NCBI RefSeq assembly: GCF_944381005.1
Contig: NZ_CALWJM010000001.1
Span: 1-64,000, forward strand
Source: an uncultured Butyricicoccus sp.
Lineage (GTDB): Bacteria; Bacillota; Clostridia; Oscillospirales; Butyricicoccaceae
Direction of reading: 5' to 3'
Length of the DNA stretch: 64,000 nucleotides
Shown here: positions 24,600 to 33,687 of the stretch, piece after piece
Position numbering within the stretch: position 1 is the first letter of the stretch
How the letters are laid out: every line of letters begins with the position of its first letter
Made by a program: the position numbers and the translations under genes
The notes under the pieces: model-generated
What the model was told of the DNA's origin: nothing
Databases searched by the model: none
The model's input: only the letters and a program-made list of their open reading frames with translations

Positions 24600-26195
24600 T
24601 TGTCCGATTTGAGACAAGAGATACAGAATCGGCGTACGTTCGCGATTATCTCGCATCCTGACGCCGGCAAAACAACAATTACAGAAAAATTTCTGTTGTA
24701 TGGCGGTGCCATTCAGGAAGCCGGCATGGTTAAGGGAAAGAAAAATTCCCGCCATGCGGTTTCTGACTGGATGGAGATTGAAAAGCAGCGTGGTATTTCG
24801 GTTACTTCCTCTGTGCTTCAATTCCACTATAACAATTACTGCATCAACATTTTGGACACACCTGGACATCAGGACTTTTCAGAAGATACCTACCGTACTT
24901 TAATGGCAGCAGACTCTGCGGTCATGGTCATTGATGCTTCTAAGGGTGTCGAGGCGCAAACCAGAAAACTGTTTAAGGTCTGCGTTATGCGCGATATTCC
25001 CATTTTTACTTTCATCAACAAGATGGACCGCGAAGCGCGCGACCCTTATGAACTGATGGAAGAAATTGAAAATGAACTGGGCATTGGCACTTATGCGGTC
25101 AACTGGCCAATCGGTTCAGGCAAAGACTTCCGTGGCGTTTATGACCGCATGGACGACGAAGTAATTGCATTTGAAGGTATGGATGCACGACATGAAGTGA
25201 CTGCAACCCATCTCAAATTTGGCTCAGATGAATTAAAAGCACGCTTGTCCGAAACACAATATCAGACTCTCGCAGATGATATTGAATTGTTGGAAGGCGC
25301 CGGAGACGAATTTGATTTGGATGCGGTTCGACATGGAAAATTGTCTCCAGTCTTTTTTGGTTCTGCGTTGACCAATTTCGGCGTAGAGCCGTTCCTGAAA
25401 AAGTTTTTAACCATGACCACTGCACCACTTCCGCGTGCCTCTGATATCGGTGTCATTGACCCATTTGACGAGCGTTTTTCCGCATTTGTCTTTAAAATTC
25501 AAGCTAATATGAACAAAGCGCATCGTGACCGTATTGCATTCATGCGTATTTGCTCAGGAAAGTTTGAACGCGGTAGGGAAGTATATCATATTCAAGGCGG
25601 TAAAAAAATTCAGTTGGCACAGCCGCAGCAGTTAATGGCGCAAGACCGTTCGATTGTAGATGAAGCATATGCCGGTGATATCATCGGTGTGTTTGACCCC
25701 GGTATTTTCTCTATCGGCGATACGGTATGCGACCCCAAATTGAAATGCACTTATTCAGGTATTCCGACATTTGCACCCGAACTTTTTGCCGCTGTTCGGC
25801 AAAAAGATACCCTCAAGCGCAAACAATTTGTAAAGGGTGTCACGCAGATTGCACAAGAAGGTGCTATTCAAATTTTCCATGAACCCAACACCGGCATGGA
25901 AGAAGTGATTGTCGGCGTGGTCGGACAGCTTCAATTTGAAGTATTGGAATATCGCCTCAAAAACGAATATGGTGTTGATATCATTCGCGATATGTTGCCA
26001 TATGAACATTTGCGCTGGATTGAAAATACCGAAGAAGATTTCGATTATAAAAAATTGATGCTCACTTCCGATACGCGCGTTGTGCAGGACTTCCGTGACC
26101 AATTACTGCTTTTGTTTACCAGTCCTTGGAATATCACTTGGGCGCTTGACCACAATGAAGGTTTAAAACTAGCAGAGTTCTCAGAAAATGCGTAA
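24600..26195 (+). CDS. prfC: Peptide chain release factor 3
   Basis: Translational GTPase that recycles RF1/RF2 from the ribosome, 531 aa. The G-domain shows ISHPDAGKTTITEK (G1), a switch-I region around KQRGISVTSSVLQF, DTPGHQDFSEDTYRTL (G3) and FINKMDREARDPYEL (G4), which is the RF3 form. The insert VNWPIGSGKDFRGVYDR follows. The start is a TTG at 24600, giving MSDLRQEIQNRRTF, with GGAGG 8 nt upstream (24587-24591); an earlier in-frame TTG at 24585 overlaps this ribosome-binding site. It lies 32 nt after recR and ends at the palindrome at 26202. Confidence 0.94.
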   Translation: MSDLRQEIQNRRTFAIISHPDAGKTTITEKFLLYGGAIQEAGMVKGKKNSRHAVSDWMEIEKQRGISVTSSVLQFHYNNYCINILDTPGHQDFSEDTYRTLMAADSAVMVIDASKGVEAQTRKLFKVCVMRDIPIFTFINKMDREARDPYELMEEIENELGIGTYAVNWPIGSGKDFRGVYDRMDDEVIAFEGMDARHEVTATHLKFGSDELKARLSETQYQTLADDIELLEGAGDEFDLDAVRHGKLSPVFFGSALTNFGVEPFLKKFLTMTTAPLPRASDIGVIDPFDERFSAFVFKIQANMNKAHRDRIAFMRICSGKFERGREVYHIQGGKKIQLAQPQQLMAQDRSIVDEAYAGDIIGVFDPGIFSIGDTVCDPKLKCTYSGIPTFAPELFAAVRQKDTLKRKQFVKGVTQIAQEGAIQIFHEPNTGMEEVIVGVVGQLQFEVLEYRLKNEYGVDIIRDMLPYEHLRWIENTEEDFDYKKLMLTSDTRVVQDFRDQLLLLFTSPWNITWALDHNEGLKLAEFSENA

Positions 26196-26201
26196 AATAG
26201 G

Positions 26202-26233
26202 AAAATCCCGGACAAATATTTGTCCGGGATTTT
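26202..26233. terminator. Bidirectional terminator
   Basis: A continuous 32-base perfect palindrome, AAAATCCCGGACAAAT at 26202-26217 and its complement to 26233, with T-runs on both strands. It ends the convergent prfC and sensor kinase genes, touching the kinase stop codon. Confidence 0.9.
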
Positions 26234-27589
26234 TTATATTTCCTGCAATGGAATAGTGATAATCGTGCAGGCTCCACTATCTGTATTAGAAAATTCGGTC
26301 GTTCCACCATGAAGTGCAACAATCTGTCTAACAATAGATAACCCTAAACCGTGTGTTGGTAATTCAGGAGCTAATGGATGATGTAGATTTTCTAACACAG
26401 AGGTAGGATACCCATTCCCTGTATCAGATATCGCAAACTCTAAAAAAGTTGTATGCTGTATCAATTTTACGGTAATCGTGCTATCTGTTGCATGTTTGAC
26501 ACTGTTCACCAATATATTCCGAATAGCGCGTTCTAAAAGTGTACGGTCTCCTTTGACCAGCTTTCCCTCACAAGCTCGGTCAATCTCCAATAAAAAGTCA
26601 ATATCCGGATATTCATTTAAAAAATTTGCTGCAATATGACGCATAAATGCGGCTGCATCAAATTCTATTTTCTGAATTGGTTGTGCTCCATAAGTTAATT
26701 TTGAAGCTAAATTTAAATCCCCTATTAACTGGCGCAGATGTTCGCATTGTACACGAATCACCTGCGCTTTTTCTTGTGTCTGTGCATTTACCGATGTATC
26801 AGATTCTATTTGAGCGGCGTGACCCAATATAAGCGTTAGCGGTGTCCGGACATCATGCGAAACCCCAGCAATCCATTCTGTACGCATTCGGTCTCGATGT
26901 ATGAGTATTTCTTGTTGACGCATCAGATGGGCAGAGGTGCAGTTTAAATCATGATAAAGACTGCCAAAAATACCTTTTTCCGGTATATCAACTGGCTGTT
27001 GATGTGCCAAATCTGAAAGTCCAGCCGCAATTCGACGAAGCGAACGAAAAAACCGAATACTACTTAACAAAATTAAGCACGCAGCCAAAATAAGGTTGAT
27101 AACAGCCCAAACCGGAAACATTTGGATGAGATACGTCAAAGTATCGCGGTCCATTTCCATAAGATATTTCCACCGAGAACCTATTTTATTGCCTAACACC
27201 AAAATACCATCTTCTTTTTGATAAACATATACCGGGTAGTCATCTAAATACCAACGGGTAAAAGACGCAATCTGTGCTGGCGTATAGTGATGAAATAAAG
27301 ATTGAGACAAGCGGTCAGACCAAACAACTTCACCATTCTCATCAATCAGCATTGCCCATTCATAATTTTCATGTAAAATATGCAGAATTTCTTCTGGCAT
27401 GTACCATCCTTCCGCATCTTGTGCTAATGCCTGTGAGATTTGACGCACATTGTATTTTAACGGAGTCAGTTGCGGAATGGTTGTTGTTCCGATAATCAAA
27501 ACGGCTATTAAGTTGGAAAATATTAAAAATATCAACACACCAACCGCAGAAACTGCATAACGCAAGATAATAGAAATTAAATTTTTCAT
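26234..27589 (-). CDS. Sensor histidine kinase (CprK-like)
   Basis: A 451-aa membrane kinase. Two membrane helices (about residues 8-35 and 158-178) enclose an extracytoplasmic sensor of about 120 residues. A linker follows, then HisKA with the phospho-acceptor His245 in GVSHDVRTPLTLILGHAAQ, and the ATPase domain with N-box RNILVNSVKHA, G1 ISDTGNGYPT and G2 GLGLSIVRQIV. The gene overlaps the response regulator by 4 nt. It is divergent from a LanFEG/CprABC-type transporter, so the likely signal is a cationic antimicrobial peptide; this rests on context, as the sensor domain itself is not diagnostic. Confidence 0.88.
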   Translation of the reverse strand: MKNLISIILRYAVSAVGVLIFLIFSNLIAVLIIGTTTIPQLTPLKYNVRQISQALAQDAEGWYMPEEILHILHENYEWAMLIDENGEVVWSDRLSQSLFHHYTPAQIASFTRWYLDDYPVYVYQKEDGILVLGNKIGSRWKYLMEMDRDTLTYLIQMFPVWAVINLILAACLILLSSIRFFRSLRRIAAGLSDLAHQQPVDIPEKGIFGSLYHDLNCTSAHLMRQQEILIHRDRMRTEWIAGVSHDVRTPLTLILGHAAQIESDTSVNAQTQEKAQVIRVQCEHLRQLIGDLNLASKLTYGAQPIQKIEFDAAAFMRHIAANFLNEYPDIDFLLEIDRACEGKLVKGDRTLLERAIRNILVNSVKHATDSTITVKLIQHTTFLEFAISDTGNGYPTSVLENLHHPLAPELPTHGLGLSIVRQIVALHGGTTEFSNTDSGACTIITIPLQEI

Positions 27590-28296
27590 TTTTGGGGTTC
27601 TCGCTCCAATTTATATCCAAGCCCGCGCACAGTACGCAGCCAAATTGGCTTGGATGGGTCATGTTCAATTTTTTCTCTTAATCTTCTGATATGCACCATA
27701 AGTGTATTCTCATAACCAAATGCGCCATCTTGCCATGCGGCCTGACAGAGCGCATCAATTGTTACAATGTTTCCGCGTTCATCGGCTAATTTGCGCAAGA
27801 GTGCGGTTTCTTTCGCAGTCAATGGAACATCTACCTGATTCGGACGTTTGACCAAACCAGATGCCCAGTCAACATAGATATCTCCCAGCCGCAAGGGAAG
27901 AGGATGGTCTATAAAATGATACGAACGTTTTAAAATGGCAGTCAGACGTAAAATCAACTCGTCCGGCAAAAATGGTTTGGTTATATAATCATCGGCACCA
28001 AGCCCAAGTCCATGTAGTCGGTCTGCATCCGCATCCCTTGCAGAAAGAAATAGAACCGGTATATTACTGATATGGCGCATTTCCTGCATCAATTGAAATC
28101 CATCGCCGTCAGGCAACATAATATCTAAAATCACAGCTTGGGGCTGTTCTTGATAAAACACAGTGCGTGCTTGTGCACAGTCGGCAGCACTGTATACTTT
28201 AGAAAAACCTGCATGTTGTAGAATTTCCAACAACATTTTCCGGAGCATATTTTCATCTTCTACCACTAAAATAGAACAATTTCTTGTCTCATCCAT
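27586..28296 (-). CDS. OmpR-family response regulator (CprR-like)
   Basis: A 236-aa regulator. The receiver domain (1-120) has acidic residues in VVEDENMLRK, phospho-acceptor Asp58 in AVILDIMLPDG, and the conserved Lys in YITKPFLPDELI. The winged-helix DNA-binding domain (about 135-232) shows LTAKETALLRKLADERGN and VHIRRLREKIEHDPSKPIW with TVRGLGYKLE. It is co-transcribed with the kinase. The target is probably the divergent ABC operon, whose promoter carries four repeats spaced at 11 nt, the arrangement expected for tandem dimers of this family. Confidence 0.9.
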   Translation of the reverse strand: MDETRNCSILVVEDENMLRKMLLEILQHAGFSKVYSAADCAQARTVFYQEQPQAVILDIMLPDGDGFQLMQEMRHISNIPVLFLSARDADADRLHGLGLGADDYITKPFLPDELILRLTAILKRSYHFIDHPLPLRLGDIYVDWASGLVKRPNQVDVPLTAKETALLRKLADERGNIVTIDALCQAAWQDGAFGYENTLMVHIRRLREKIEHDPSKPIWLRTVRGLGYKLEREPQK

Positions 28297-28379
28297 ATTG
28301 AAGCACTCCTTTTTTCTGCCTATTTGAACAACATTATTTTACCATACCTTGATAGTAAATCGTCTATTAAAAACCATAT

Positions 28380-28433
28380 TTAAGGAAAATGTAAGGTAGG
28401 CTTCAGATTGCTTTAAGGACATTGCTGTATAAT
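28380..28433 (+). promoter_or_regulatory. Promoter of the peptide-resistance ABC operon with phased repeats
   Basis: TTAAGG-like hexamers start at 28380 (TTAAGG), 28391 (GTAAGG), 28402 (TTCAGA, degenerate) and 28413 (TTAAGG), exactly 11 nt apart. The last one covers the -35 position of a promoter whose -10 is TATAAT at 28428-28433; there is no good -35 hexamer. This is typical of an activator-dependent promoter; the response regulator encoded next to it is the natural candidate. Confidence 0.6.
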
Positions 28434-28463
28434 CAAAACAGAACAAAAGGAGTGTGTATTATA

Positions 28464-29375
28464 ATGAATCTAGTGGAAACACATACATTATGTAAACGGT
28501 ACGGAACCGCTTTACGCGTAAAAGATTTAAACTTGTGTGTACCAGAAGGTGCGATTTATGGTTTTTTGGGGCCAAATGGAGCAGGGAAGTCCACAACACT
28601 CAAAATGATTCTCGGTTTGGTGCATCCAACCAGTGGAAGTATCTGTGTTTTTGGACAGTCCATGACTTCCCAAAATCGACTTTCATTGTTACGTCAAGTG
28701 GGTTCGCTGATTGAATCTCCTGCATATTACGGACATTTAACAGCCGAGGAAAATTTGCAAGTTATACAGCAATTGCGCAATCTTCCCGAAAAGAATGTTC
28801 AAGAAGTTTTATCTATTGTTCGTTTAGAGCAACAGAAAAATAAGAAAGTCTCACAATTTTCGCTTGGAATGAAACAGCGCTTAGGACTGGCTGCTGCGCT
28901 GATATCCTATCCTAAACTATTGATTTTGGACGAACCGACAAACGGACTTGACCCTGCTGGCATTCAAGAAATGCGCGAACTAATCTTATCTTTGCCTGCA
29001 CAATACGGAATGACTGTACTTGTTTCCTCCCATTTATTATCTGAAATAGACCAACTCGCAACGCATGTCGGTATCATTTCTAATGGGGCATTGGTGTATC
29101 AGGATACATTAGAACAACTGCATCTTCGCAGTGAGCATCATCTTGCTTTACGCACAACCAATAATTCTGCTGCTTATCATTGTTTGGCACAACGCGGGAT
29201 TCAAATACAGCAGCAAGACGATTGGTTGGCTTTACCGCCGCTGGATGATAACACAACAGCTGTGATAACGCATACCTTGCAAAACCAAAATATTGATATT
29301 TTGAGATTAGAAGAGCGTAAAAAGAGTTTGGAAGACATCTTCCTTGATTTAACAGGAGGCGCGGTGAGTTTATAA
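28464..29375 (+). CDS. Antimicrobial-peptide resistance ABC transporter, ATP-binding subunit (LanF/CprA-like)
   Basis: A 303-aa ATPase with Walker A GPNGAGKST (residues 36-44), signature FSLGMKQRLG, Walker B LLILDEPTNGLDP and H-loop LVSSHLLSE. The Q-loop glutamine is replaced by Glu84 (GSLIESPAYYG), the E-loop known for LanF immunity proteins. A C-terminal domain of about 90 residues ends with EERKKSLEDIFLDLTGG, as in BcrA-type ATPases. The start at 28464 follows AAAGGAG; an in-frame upstream extension would begin inside the promoter. It shares one base with the next gene. It is thought to act with the two permeases to expel lantibiotics or bacitracin-like peptides from the membrane. Confidence 0.9.
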   Translation: MNLVETHTLCKRYGTALRVKDLNLCVPEGAIYGFLGPNGAGKSTTLKMILGLVHPTSGSICVFGQSMTSQNRLSLLRQVGSLIESPAYYGHLTAEENLQVIQQLRNLPEKNVQEVLSIVRLEQQKNKKVSQFSLGMKQRLGLAAALISYPKLLILDEPTNGLDPAGIQEMRELILSLPAQYGMTVLVSSHLLSEIDQLATHVGIISNGALVYQDTLEQLHLRSEHHLALRTTNNSAAYHCLAQRGIQIQQQDDWLALPPLDDNTTAVITHTLQNQNIDILRLEERKKSLEDIFLDLTGGAVSL

Positions 29376-30133
29376 TGATATCTGCAATCCGATTGGAATT
29401 CTTTAAAACAAAACGAAAAAAAATATGGCTTACACTGTTGGCTTTTGTTGGGTTGGAACTTGCATGGATATACGTTGCATTTCGCAACCCCAGTGCATCT
29501 GAAATCGAGATAGGATGGATGGAGTTATTATATCAAGTCCCATCATTAAATTCCATTCTATTTCCCGTTTTAGCCGCAGTTATGGCATCTCGATTGGCTG
29601 ATTTAGAACATAAAGGTGATACTTGGAAGTTACTGGGAACCATGCAAAGCCCTCGAATGCTGTTTCTATCAAAGTTTATATGTGGTGGATGGTATATGCT
29701 CGTAAGTATATTTTTTATCACCATCAGCATGTTAAGTTTCGGTTATATATTTCACTATGAAGGTACTCCGGCATTTGATAAATATTTTATATTTTTTCTT
29801 TTTCAATTGTTCATAGCATTGGAAATTTTAGCAGTTCAGCTTATCCTATCATCCTATATTCGCAATCAAATGATACCGTTTTGCATAGGATGCGGGGGAG
29901 CATTTTTAGGGTTGCTTCTGCTGTTTGTTCCGATAAAAATACTACAATACCTTTTACCTTGGGGACACGCCAGCCTATTATTTTTGGTGTATTTGGTGGA
30001 TTGGAATCCTGATTCTCGCATTATGAAGTTAGCATATGTGCCGATTGATTTTATTGCCATAGTCATTGTAATAGCTGAACTGGTTCTGCTGCTTATACTG
30101 GGAAGCAGTTTATTAAATAAAAGGGAAGTGTGA
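29375..30133 (+). CDS. Antimicrobial-peptide resistance ABC permease (LanE/CprB-like)
   Basis: A 252-aa membrane protein with six hydrophobic segments, of the ABC-2 type used by lantibiotic immunity transporters. The start MISAIRLEFFKTKRKK, then WLTLLAFVGLELAWIY, and the central DLEHKGDTWKLLGTMQS fit the LanE/MutE pattern. It begins on the last base of the ATPase gene and is followed after 3 nt by the second permease. It lacks an ATPase domain of its own. Confidence 0.85.
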   Translation: MISAIRLEFFKTKRKKIWLTLLAFVGLELAWIYVAFRNPSASEIEIGWMELLYQVPSLNSILFPVLAAVMASRLADLEHKGDTWKLLGTMQSPRMLFLSKFICGGWYMLVSIFFITISMLSFGYIFHYEGTPAFDKYFIFFLFQLFIALEILAVQLILSSYIRNQMIPFCIGCGGAFLGLLLLFVPIKILQYLLPWGHASLLFLVYLVDWNPDSRIMKLAYVPIDFIAIVIVIAELVLLLILGSSLLNKREV

Positions 30134-30136
30134 TAC

Positions 30137-30871
30137 ATGTTTTTATCTGTTTGGCGTGCCGAACGATTAAAACTTCGGCATAGTCCGATGTGGTTGGCAT
30201 TTTTCTTGTTGCCGCTGATTCCTGCATTCTTTGGTACTGTAAATTATTTAGGGAATCTGGAACTACTGGACGATTTATGGTACTCGCTTTGGACGCAACA
30301 CACTTTATTCTCATGTTATTTCTTTTTACCCATTATAATCGGAAGCTACTGTGCCTATTTATGGAGGTTAGAGCACACAGGACATAATTGGAATGCAATG
30401 CTTACTGCACCGATTTCTCGAACCGTGTTTGTGCTAGTAAAATTATTACAGGCAAGCATGTTAACGATATTATCCATTATTTGGACTGTCCTGTTATATT
30501 GCCTTGCCGGATGTCTGTGTGGATTCTCCATTACAACATTCCCCATGCAAGAAGTTCTCATATGGATGACTGGCGGAATCGCTGGAGGCATAGTAATTTG
30601 TGCGATTCAAATGCTTTTTTCACTTATCATTCGCTCATTTGCTGTTACAGTAGGAATTGCTTTGCTGGGTGGACTTTCTGGATTGGCTATGACGGCCAAA
30701 GGATACCCCCTGTTAAACCCTTATGCGCTTATATGTCTTGGAATGAAAGCAAATAATCCCAATCAAGTCATTAGCTATCCTCAATTTGTTATCTCCTGTA
30801 TTCTATTCTTTTTTGCATTCACATTGCTTTCTGTGTGGTATTTAGTACATGAGGACGCAAAAACAATTTAA
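30137..30871 (+). CDS. Antimicrobial-peptide resistance ABC permease (LanG/CprC-like)
   Basis: A 244-aa membrane protein with six hydrophobic segments, similar in plan to the preceding permease: an N-terminal amphipathic SVWRAERLKLRHSPMW, then YLWRLEHTGHNWNAMLTAPI in the same place as the DLEHKGDTW segment of its neighbour. Two different permeases with one ATPase is the LanFEG or CprABC arrangement. No lantibiotic precursor or modifying enzyme genes are in the window, so this is resistance rather than self-immunity. The operon ends at the hairpin 30878-30905. Confidence 0.85.
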   Translation: MFLSVWRAERLKLRHSPMWLAFFLLPLIPAFFGTVNYLGNLELLDDLWYSLWTQHTLFSCYFFLPIIIGSYCAYLWRLEHTGHNWNAMLTAPISRTVFVLVKLLQASMLTILSIIWTVLLYCLAGCLCGFSITTFPMQEVLIWMTGGIAGGIVICAIQMLFSLIIRSFAVTVGIALLGGLSGLAMTAKGYPLLNPYALICLGMKANNPNQVISYPQFVISCILFFFAFTLLSVWYLVHEDAKTI

Positions 30872-30877
30872 CGATAT

Positions 30878-30905
30878 AAAAGCCTTCCCGATTGGGAAGG
30901 CTTTT
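30878..30905. terminator. Bidirectional terminator
   Basis: A 12-bp perfect stem AAAAGCCTTCCC (30878-30889), loop GATT, complement 30894-30905. It lies between the convergent ABC operon and ireB. Confidence 0.9.
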
Positions 30906-30913
30906 ATTGTTCT

Positions 30914-31159
30914 TTAGCTGTGCAGATAATGCGCAACAAGCTCTTGCATCAATTCATCGCGGTCAATCTTGCGAATCAAGCTGCGTGCATTGTTGTGATT
31001 TGTGATGTAAGTGGGGTCCTCGGAAAGAAGATAGCCGACAATTTGGTTAATGGGATTGTAACCCTTTTCCTTTAAGGCATCATAAACCGTTGTCAGAACG
31101 CGCTTCATTTCGGCATTCTTATCGTCCACAAGGCTAAACTTTCTAGTTCCATCGAGCAT
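30914..31159 (-). CDS. ireB: IreB family regulatory phosphoprotein
   Basis: An 81-aa protein with [59 protein letters not shown] and [10 protein letters not shown], nearly the family consensus (formerly DUF965/YrzL). In Enterococcus, IreB is phosphorylated by the Ser/Thr kinase IreK and lowers cephalosporin resistance. Threonines near residues 5 and 18-19 are candidate phosphorylation sites. It usually stands next to ruvX and alaS; here it is alone, 75 nt after pheT starts to be separated by an untranslated gap. GGAGG precedes the ATG. Confidence 0.92.
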   Translation of the reverse strand: MLDGTRKFSLVDDKNAEMKRVLTTVYDALKEKGYNPINQIVGYLLSEDPTYITNHNNARSLIRKIDRDELMQELVAHYLHS

Positions 31160-31234
31160 TTTGGCTGCCTCCTTTCTTATTGAAGAAAAGCTCTGCTTAT
31201 AGCATAATACATTTCGTCGAAAAAGTAAAGTGTT

Positions 31235-33643
31235 TTATCCACGCAATGTCGCGCCAAATTCATTTTCCAGCGCAGCAATGGCTTTTTTCATCGCCTTGTC
31301 ACATTCCTCATCGGTCAATGTGCGGTCTGCGGCACGCAGACTCATCGAATAGGCAACGCTTTTCTTTCCAGCAGGAATCTGGTCACCCTTGTATACATCG
31401 AACAAGGTTACATTTTCCAACAAGTTGCCCGCAGCTTTGCGAATGGTCTGTTCCAGAGAAGCAACTGGAATTTCATTGTCACACAAAACTGCAATATCTC
31501 TTGTGGATGCCGGGAACTTGGGCAACGGCTGATACAACTTGGTATTATCCATCGCTGCAAACAGCGCATCCATTGTCAGTTCTGCTGCCAAAACCTCTCC
31601 GTTCATGCCGTATTTCTTGGAAACCAGTGGATGCACTGCACCGAACACGCCCAAGCGTGCTTCACCGGCATAAACAGCAGCACAACGCCCCGGATGGTAA
31701 GACGGATTGTTCTTTTCCGGAACAAATGCAACGTTCTGAATATTTAGTTCACGGCACAATGCTTCGATTACGCCCTTAAACTGGAAAAAGTCCATGCAGC
31801 CGTAAGTGCCCAATGTCAGGATTTTTTCTTCGTGCGGCAACACATCGGGATTTGCCTTGCCATCCTGAATTTCAGGGGTATAGATAGTGCCCAATTCAAA
31901 GAGGCAAGCAGACGGATTGCGATGTGCATGGTTGTGTGCCAAATTATCCAGCATGGACGGCAACACCGTGGTGCGCATGATGGAAAAATCTTCGCCCAGC
32001 GGATTGAGAATGGTCGTCGAAATACGACGTACATCATCAGCGGGCAGGTTGATAGCATCATAGAATTTGGGACTAATGAACGAATGGCTCATAGCTTCGT
32101 CAAACCCTGCCATTCGGCATACAGTCGATGCGTTGCGCTCCATCTGCTGTTTGGGAGTGTACTCACCCTGTACCATTTCACCCGCATACAGCGTTGTCGG
32201 GATATTATCATAGCCATACATACGCGCAATTTCTTCCGCAAGGTCACACATACGCGCAATATCAACACGGAAGCCCGGAACCAAAACCATACCATCTTTG
32301 ACTTCAAATTCCAAACGCTTCAGATAATCAATCTGTTGTTCTGCTGTCAAAGAAATGCCAAGCAAGTCATTCATTTTATCCGGCTCAAACGGAAGCTGCT
32401 TGGGTGCCAAATCAGCGGCACAGACATCAATGACACCATCAATGACTTCACCAGCACCCAGTTCTTCCACCAGTTCACAAGCGCGCAATAATGCTGGCAT
32501 GGTCAAGCTGGGGTCAAGACCCTTTTCAAATCGTCCAGATGCTTCGGTACGCATTCCCAGTGCCTTGGCTGTCACACGCACGGTAGCGCCATGGAAACAA
32601 GCCGATTCAAATACCACTGTTTTGGTTGTATCGGTGATTTCTGAGTTTGCACCACCCATAACACCGGCAACTGCAACCGGCTTTGTACCGTCGCAAATCG
32701 CCAACATCTCGTCGGTAATGGCACGGTCTTGACCATCCAGCGTTTGAATTGCTTCGCCAGCAGCCGGTCGGCGCACGACAATCTTTCCATCTGACAGGCA
32801 AGCATAGTCAAAGGCGTGCATGGGCTGACCGTATTCCAACATGACATAGTTGGTAATATCGACAATATTGTTAATTGGACGAACGCCAGCAGCGTATAAA
32901 CGCTCACGCATCCATGCCGGAGAAGGTTCAATTTTAATGTTTTTCACAATTTTTGCGGTATAGCGAGGGCATAGTTCGGGTTCCTTGACCTCTACCGAAA
33001 CATAATTTTTGATATCTTCTCCACAGCCCTTTACTTGAGGCTCTTTGATGGAAAATGGGCGGTCAAATGTCGCTGCCGTCTCGCGTGCAAGACCGATAAT
33101 CGAAAGACAATCTGGACGGTTTGAAGTGATTTCAAATTCCACAACGTCCTCATTCAGTCCCAGAACATCCTGAATCTTTGCACCGACCGGCGTTCCTTTA
33201 GGCAAAATCAAAATGCCATTATCACACGCATACGGTACACAGCCATGGTCAATGCCAAGTTCCTGAAAAGAACACATCATACCATTGGATGCAACGCCGC
33301 GCAGTTTGCCTTTGGTAATCTTTACACCGCCCGGCAAGGTAGATTTGTGCAGTGCCACCGGGCAGATTTGCCCAACCGAATCGGGTGTGATGTTGGGGGC
33401 ACCCGTTACAATCTGCACGGGTTCCTGCTGTCCTACATTGAGTTGGCAAATCACCAGATGGTCAGAATCTGGATGCTTTTCAACCGACAGAATTTCACCG
33501 GTCACAACATTATCAATTTCTGCACCCAGATTTTCAATACCTTCTACCTTAGAACCGGACATGGTCAGTGCAGCGGCATATTCTTTCAGTGAGATGCCAT
33601 CAATATCCGTATAATCTTTCAGCCATGAAAGAGGCAATTTCAT
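31235..33643 (-). CDS. pheT: Phenylalanine--tRNA ligase beta subunit
   Basis: Beta chain of the (alpha-beta)2 enzyme that charges tRNA-Phe, 802 aa. Order: N-terminal MKLPLSWLKDYTDIDG, tRNA-binding domain (about 40-150, with HPDSDHLVICQLNVG), B3/B4 editing region (SNRPDCLSIIGLARETAA, GTKPVAVAGVMGG), B5 domain, catalytic-like core (LLGISLTAEQQIDYLKRLEF) and the C-terminal anticodon-binding FDX-ACB domain (FPASTRDIAVLCDNEI to the end). It follows pheS by 44 nt with GGGAGG ahead of the ATG. Expression is set by the T-box upstream of pheS. Confidence 0.95.
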   Translation of the reverse strand: MKLPLSWLKDYTDIDGISLKEYAAALTMSGSKVEGIENLGAEIDNVVTGEILSVEKHPDSDHLVICQLNVGQQEPVQIVTGAPNITPDSVGQICPVALHKSTLPGGVKITKGKLRGVASNGMMCSFQELGIDHGCVPYACDNGILILPKGTPVGAKIQDVLGLNEDVVEFEITSNRPDCLSIIGLARETAATFDRPFSIKEPQVKGCGEDIKNYVSVEVKEPELCPRYTAKIVKNIKIEPSPAWMRERLYAAGVRPINNIVDITNYVMLEYGQPMHAFDYACLSDGKIVVRRPAAGEAIQTLDGQDRAITDEMLAICDGTKPVAVAGVMGGANSEITDTTKTVVFESACFHGATVRVTAKALGMRTEASGRFEKGLDPSLTMPALLRACELVEELGAGEVIDGVIDVCAADLAPKQLPFEPDKMNDLLGISLTAEQQIDYLKRLEFEVKDGMVLVPGFRVDIARMCDLAEEIARMYGYDNIPTTLYAGEMVQGEYTPKQQMERNASTVCRMAGFDEAMSHSFISPKFYDAINLPADDVRRISTTILNPLGEDFSIMRTTVLPSMLDNLAHNHAHRNPSACLFELGTIYTPEIQDGKANPDVLPHEEKILTLGTYGCMDFFQFKGVIEALCRELNIQNVAFVPEKNNPSYHPGRCAAVYAGEARLGVFGAVHPLVSKKYGMNGEVLAAELTMDALFAAMDNTKLYQPLPKFPASTRDIAVLCDNEIPVASLEQTIRKAAGNLLENVTLFDVYKGDQIPAGKKSVAYSMSLRAADRTLTDEECDKAMKKAIAALENEFGATLRG

Positions 33644-33687
33644 AGTTTTGTTCCTCCCAATACGATAATAAGCAGTGCAGCATAGAA

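Noticed and set aside
26234..30871. Complete lantibiotic biosynthesis cluster
   Set aside because: Only transporter and two-component genes are present; there is no precursor peptide, modification enzyme or leader protease.
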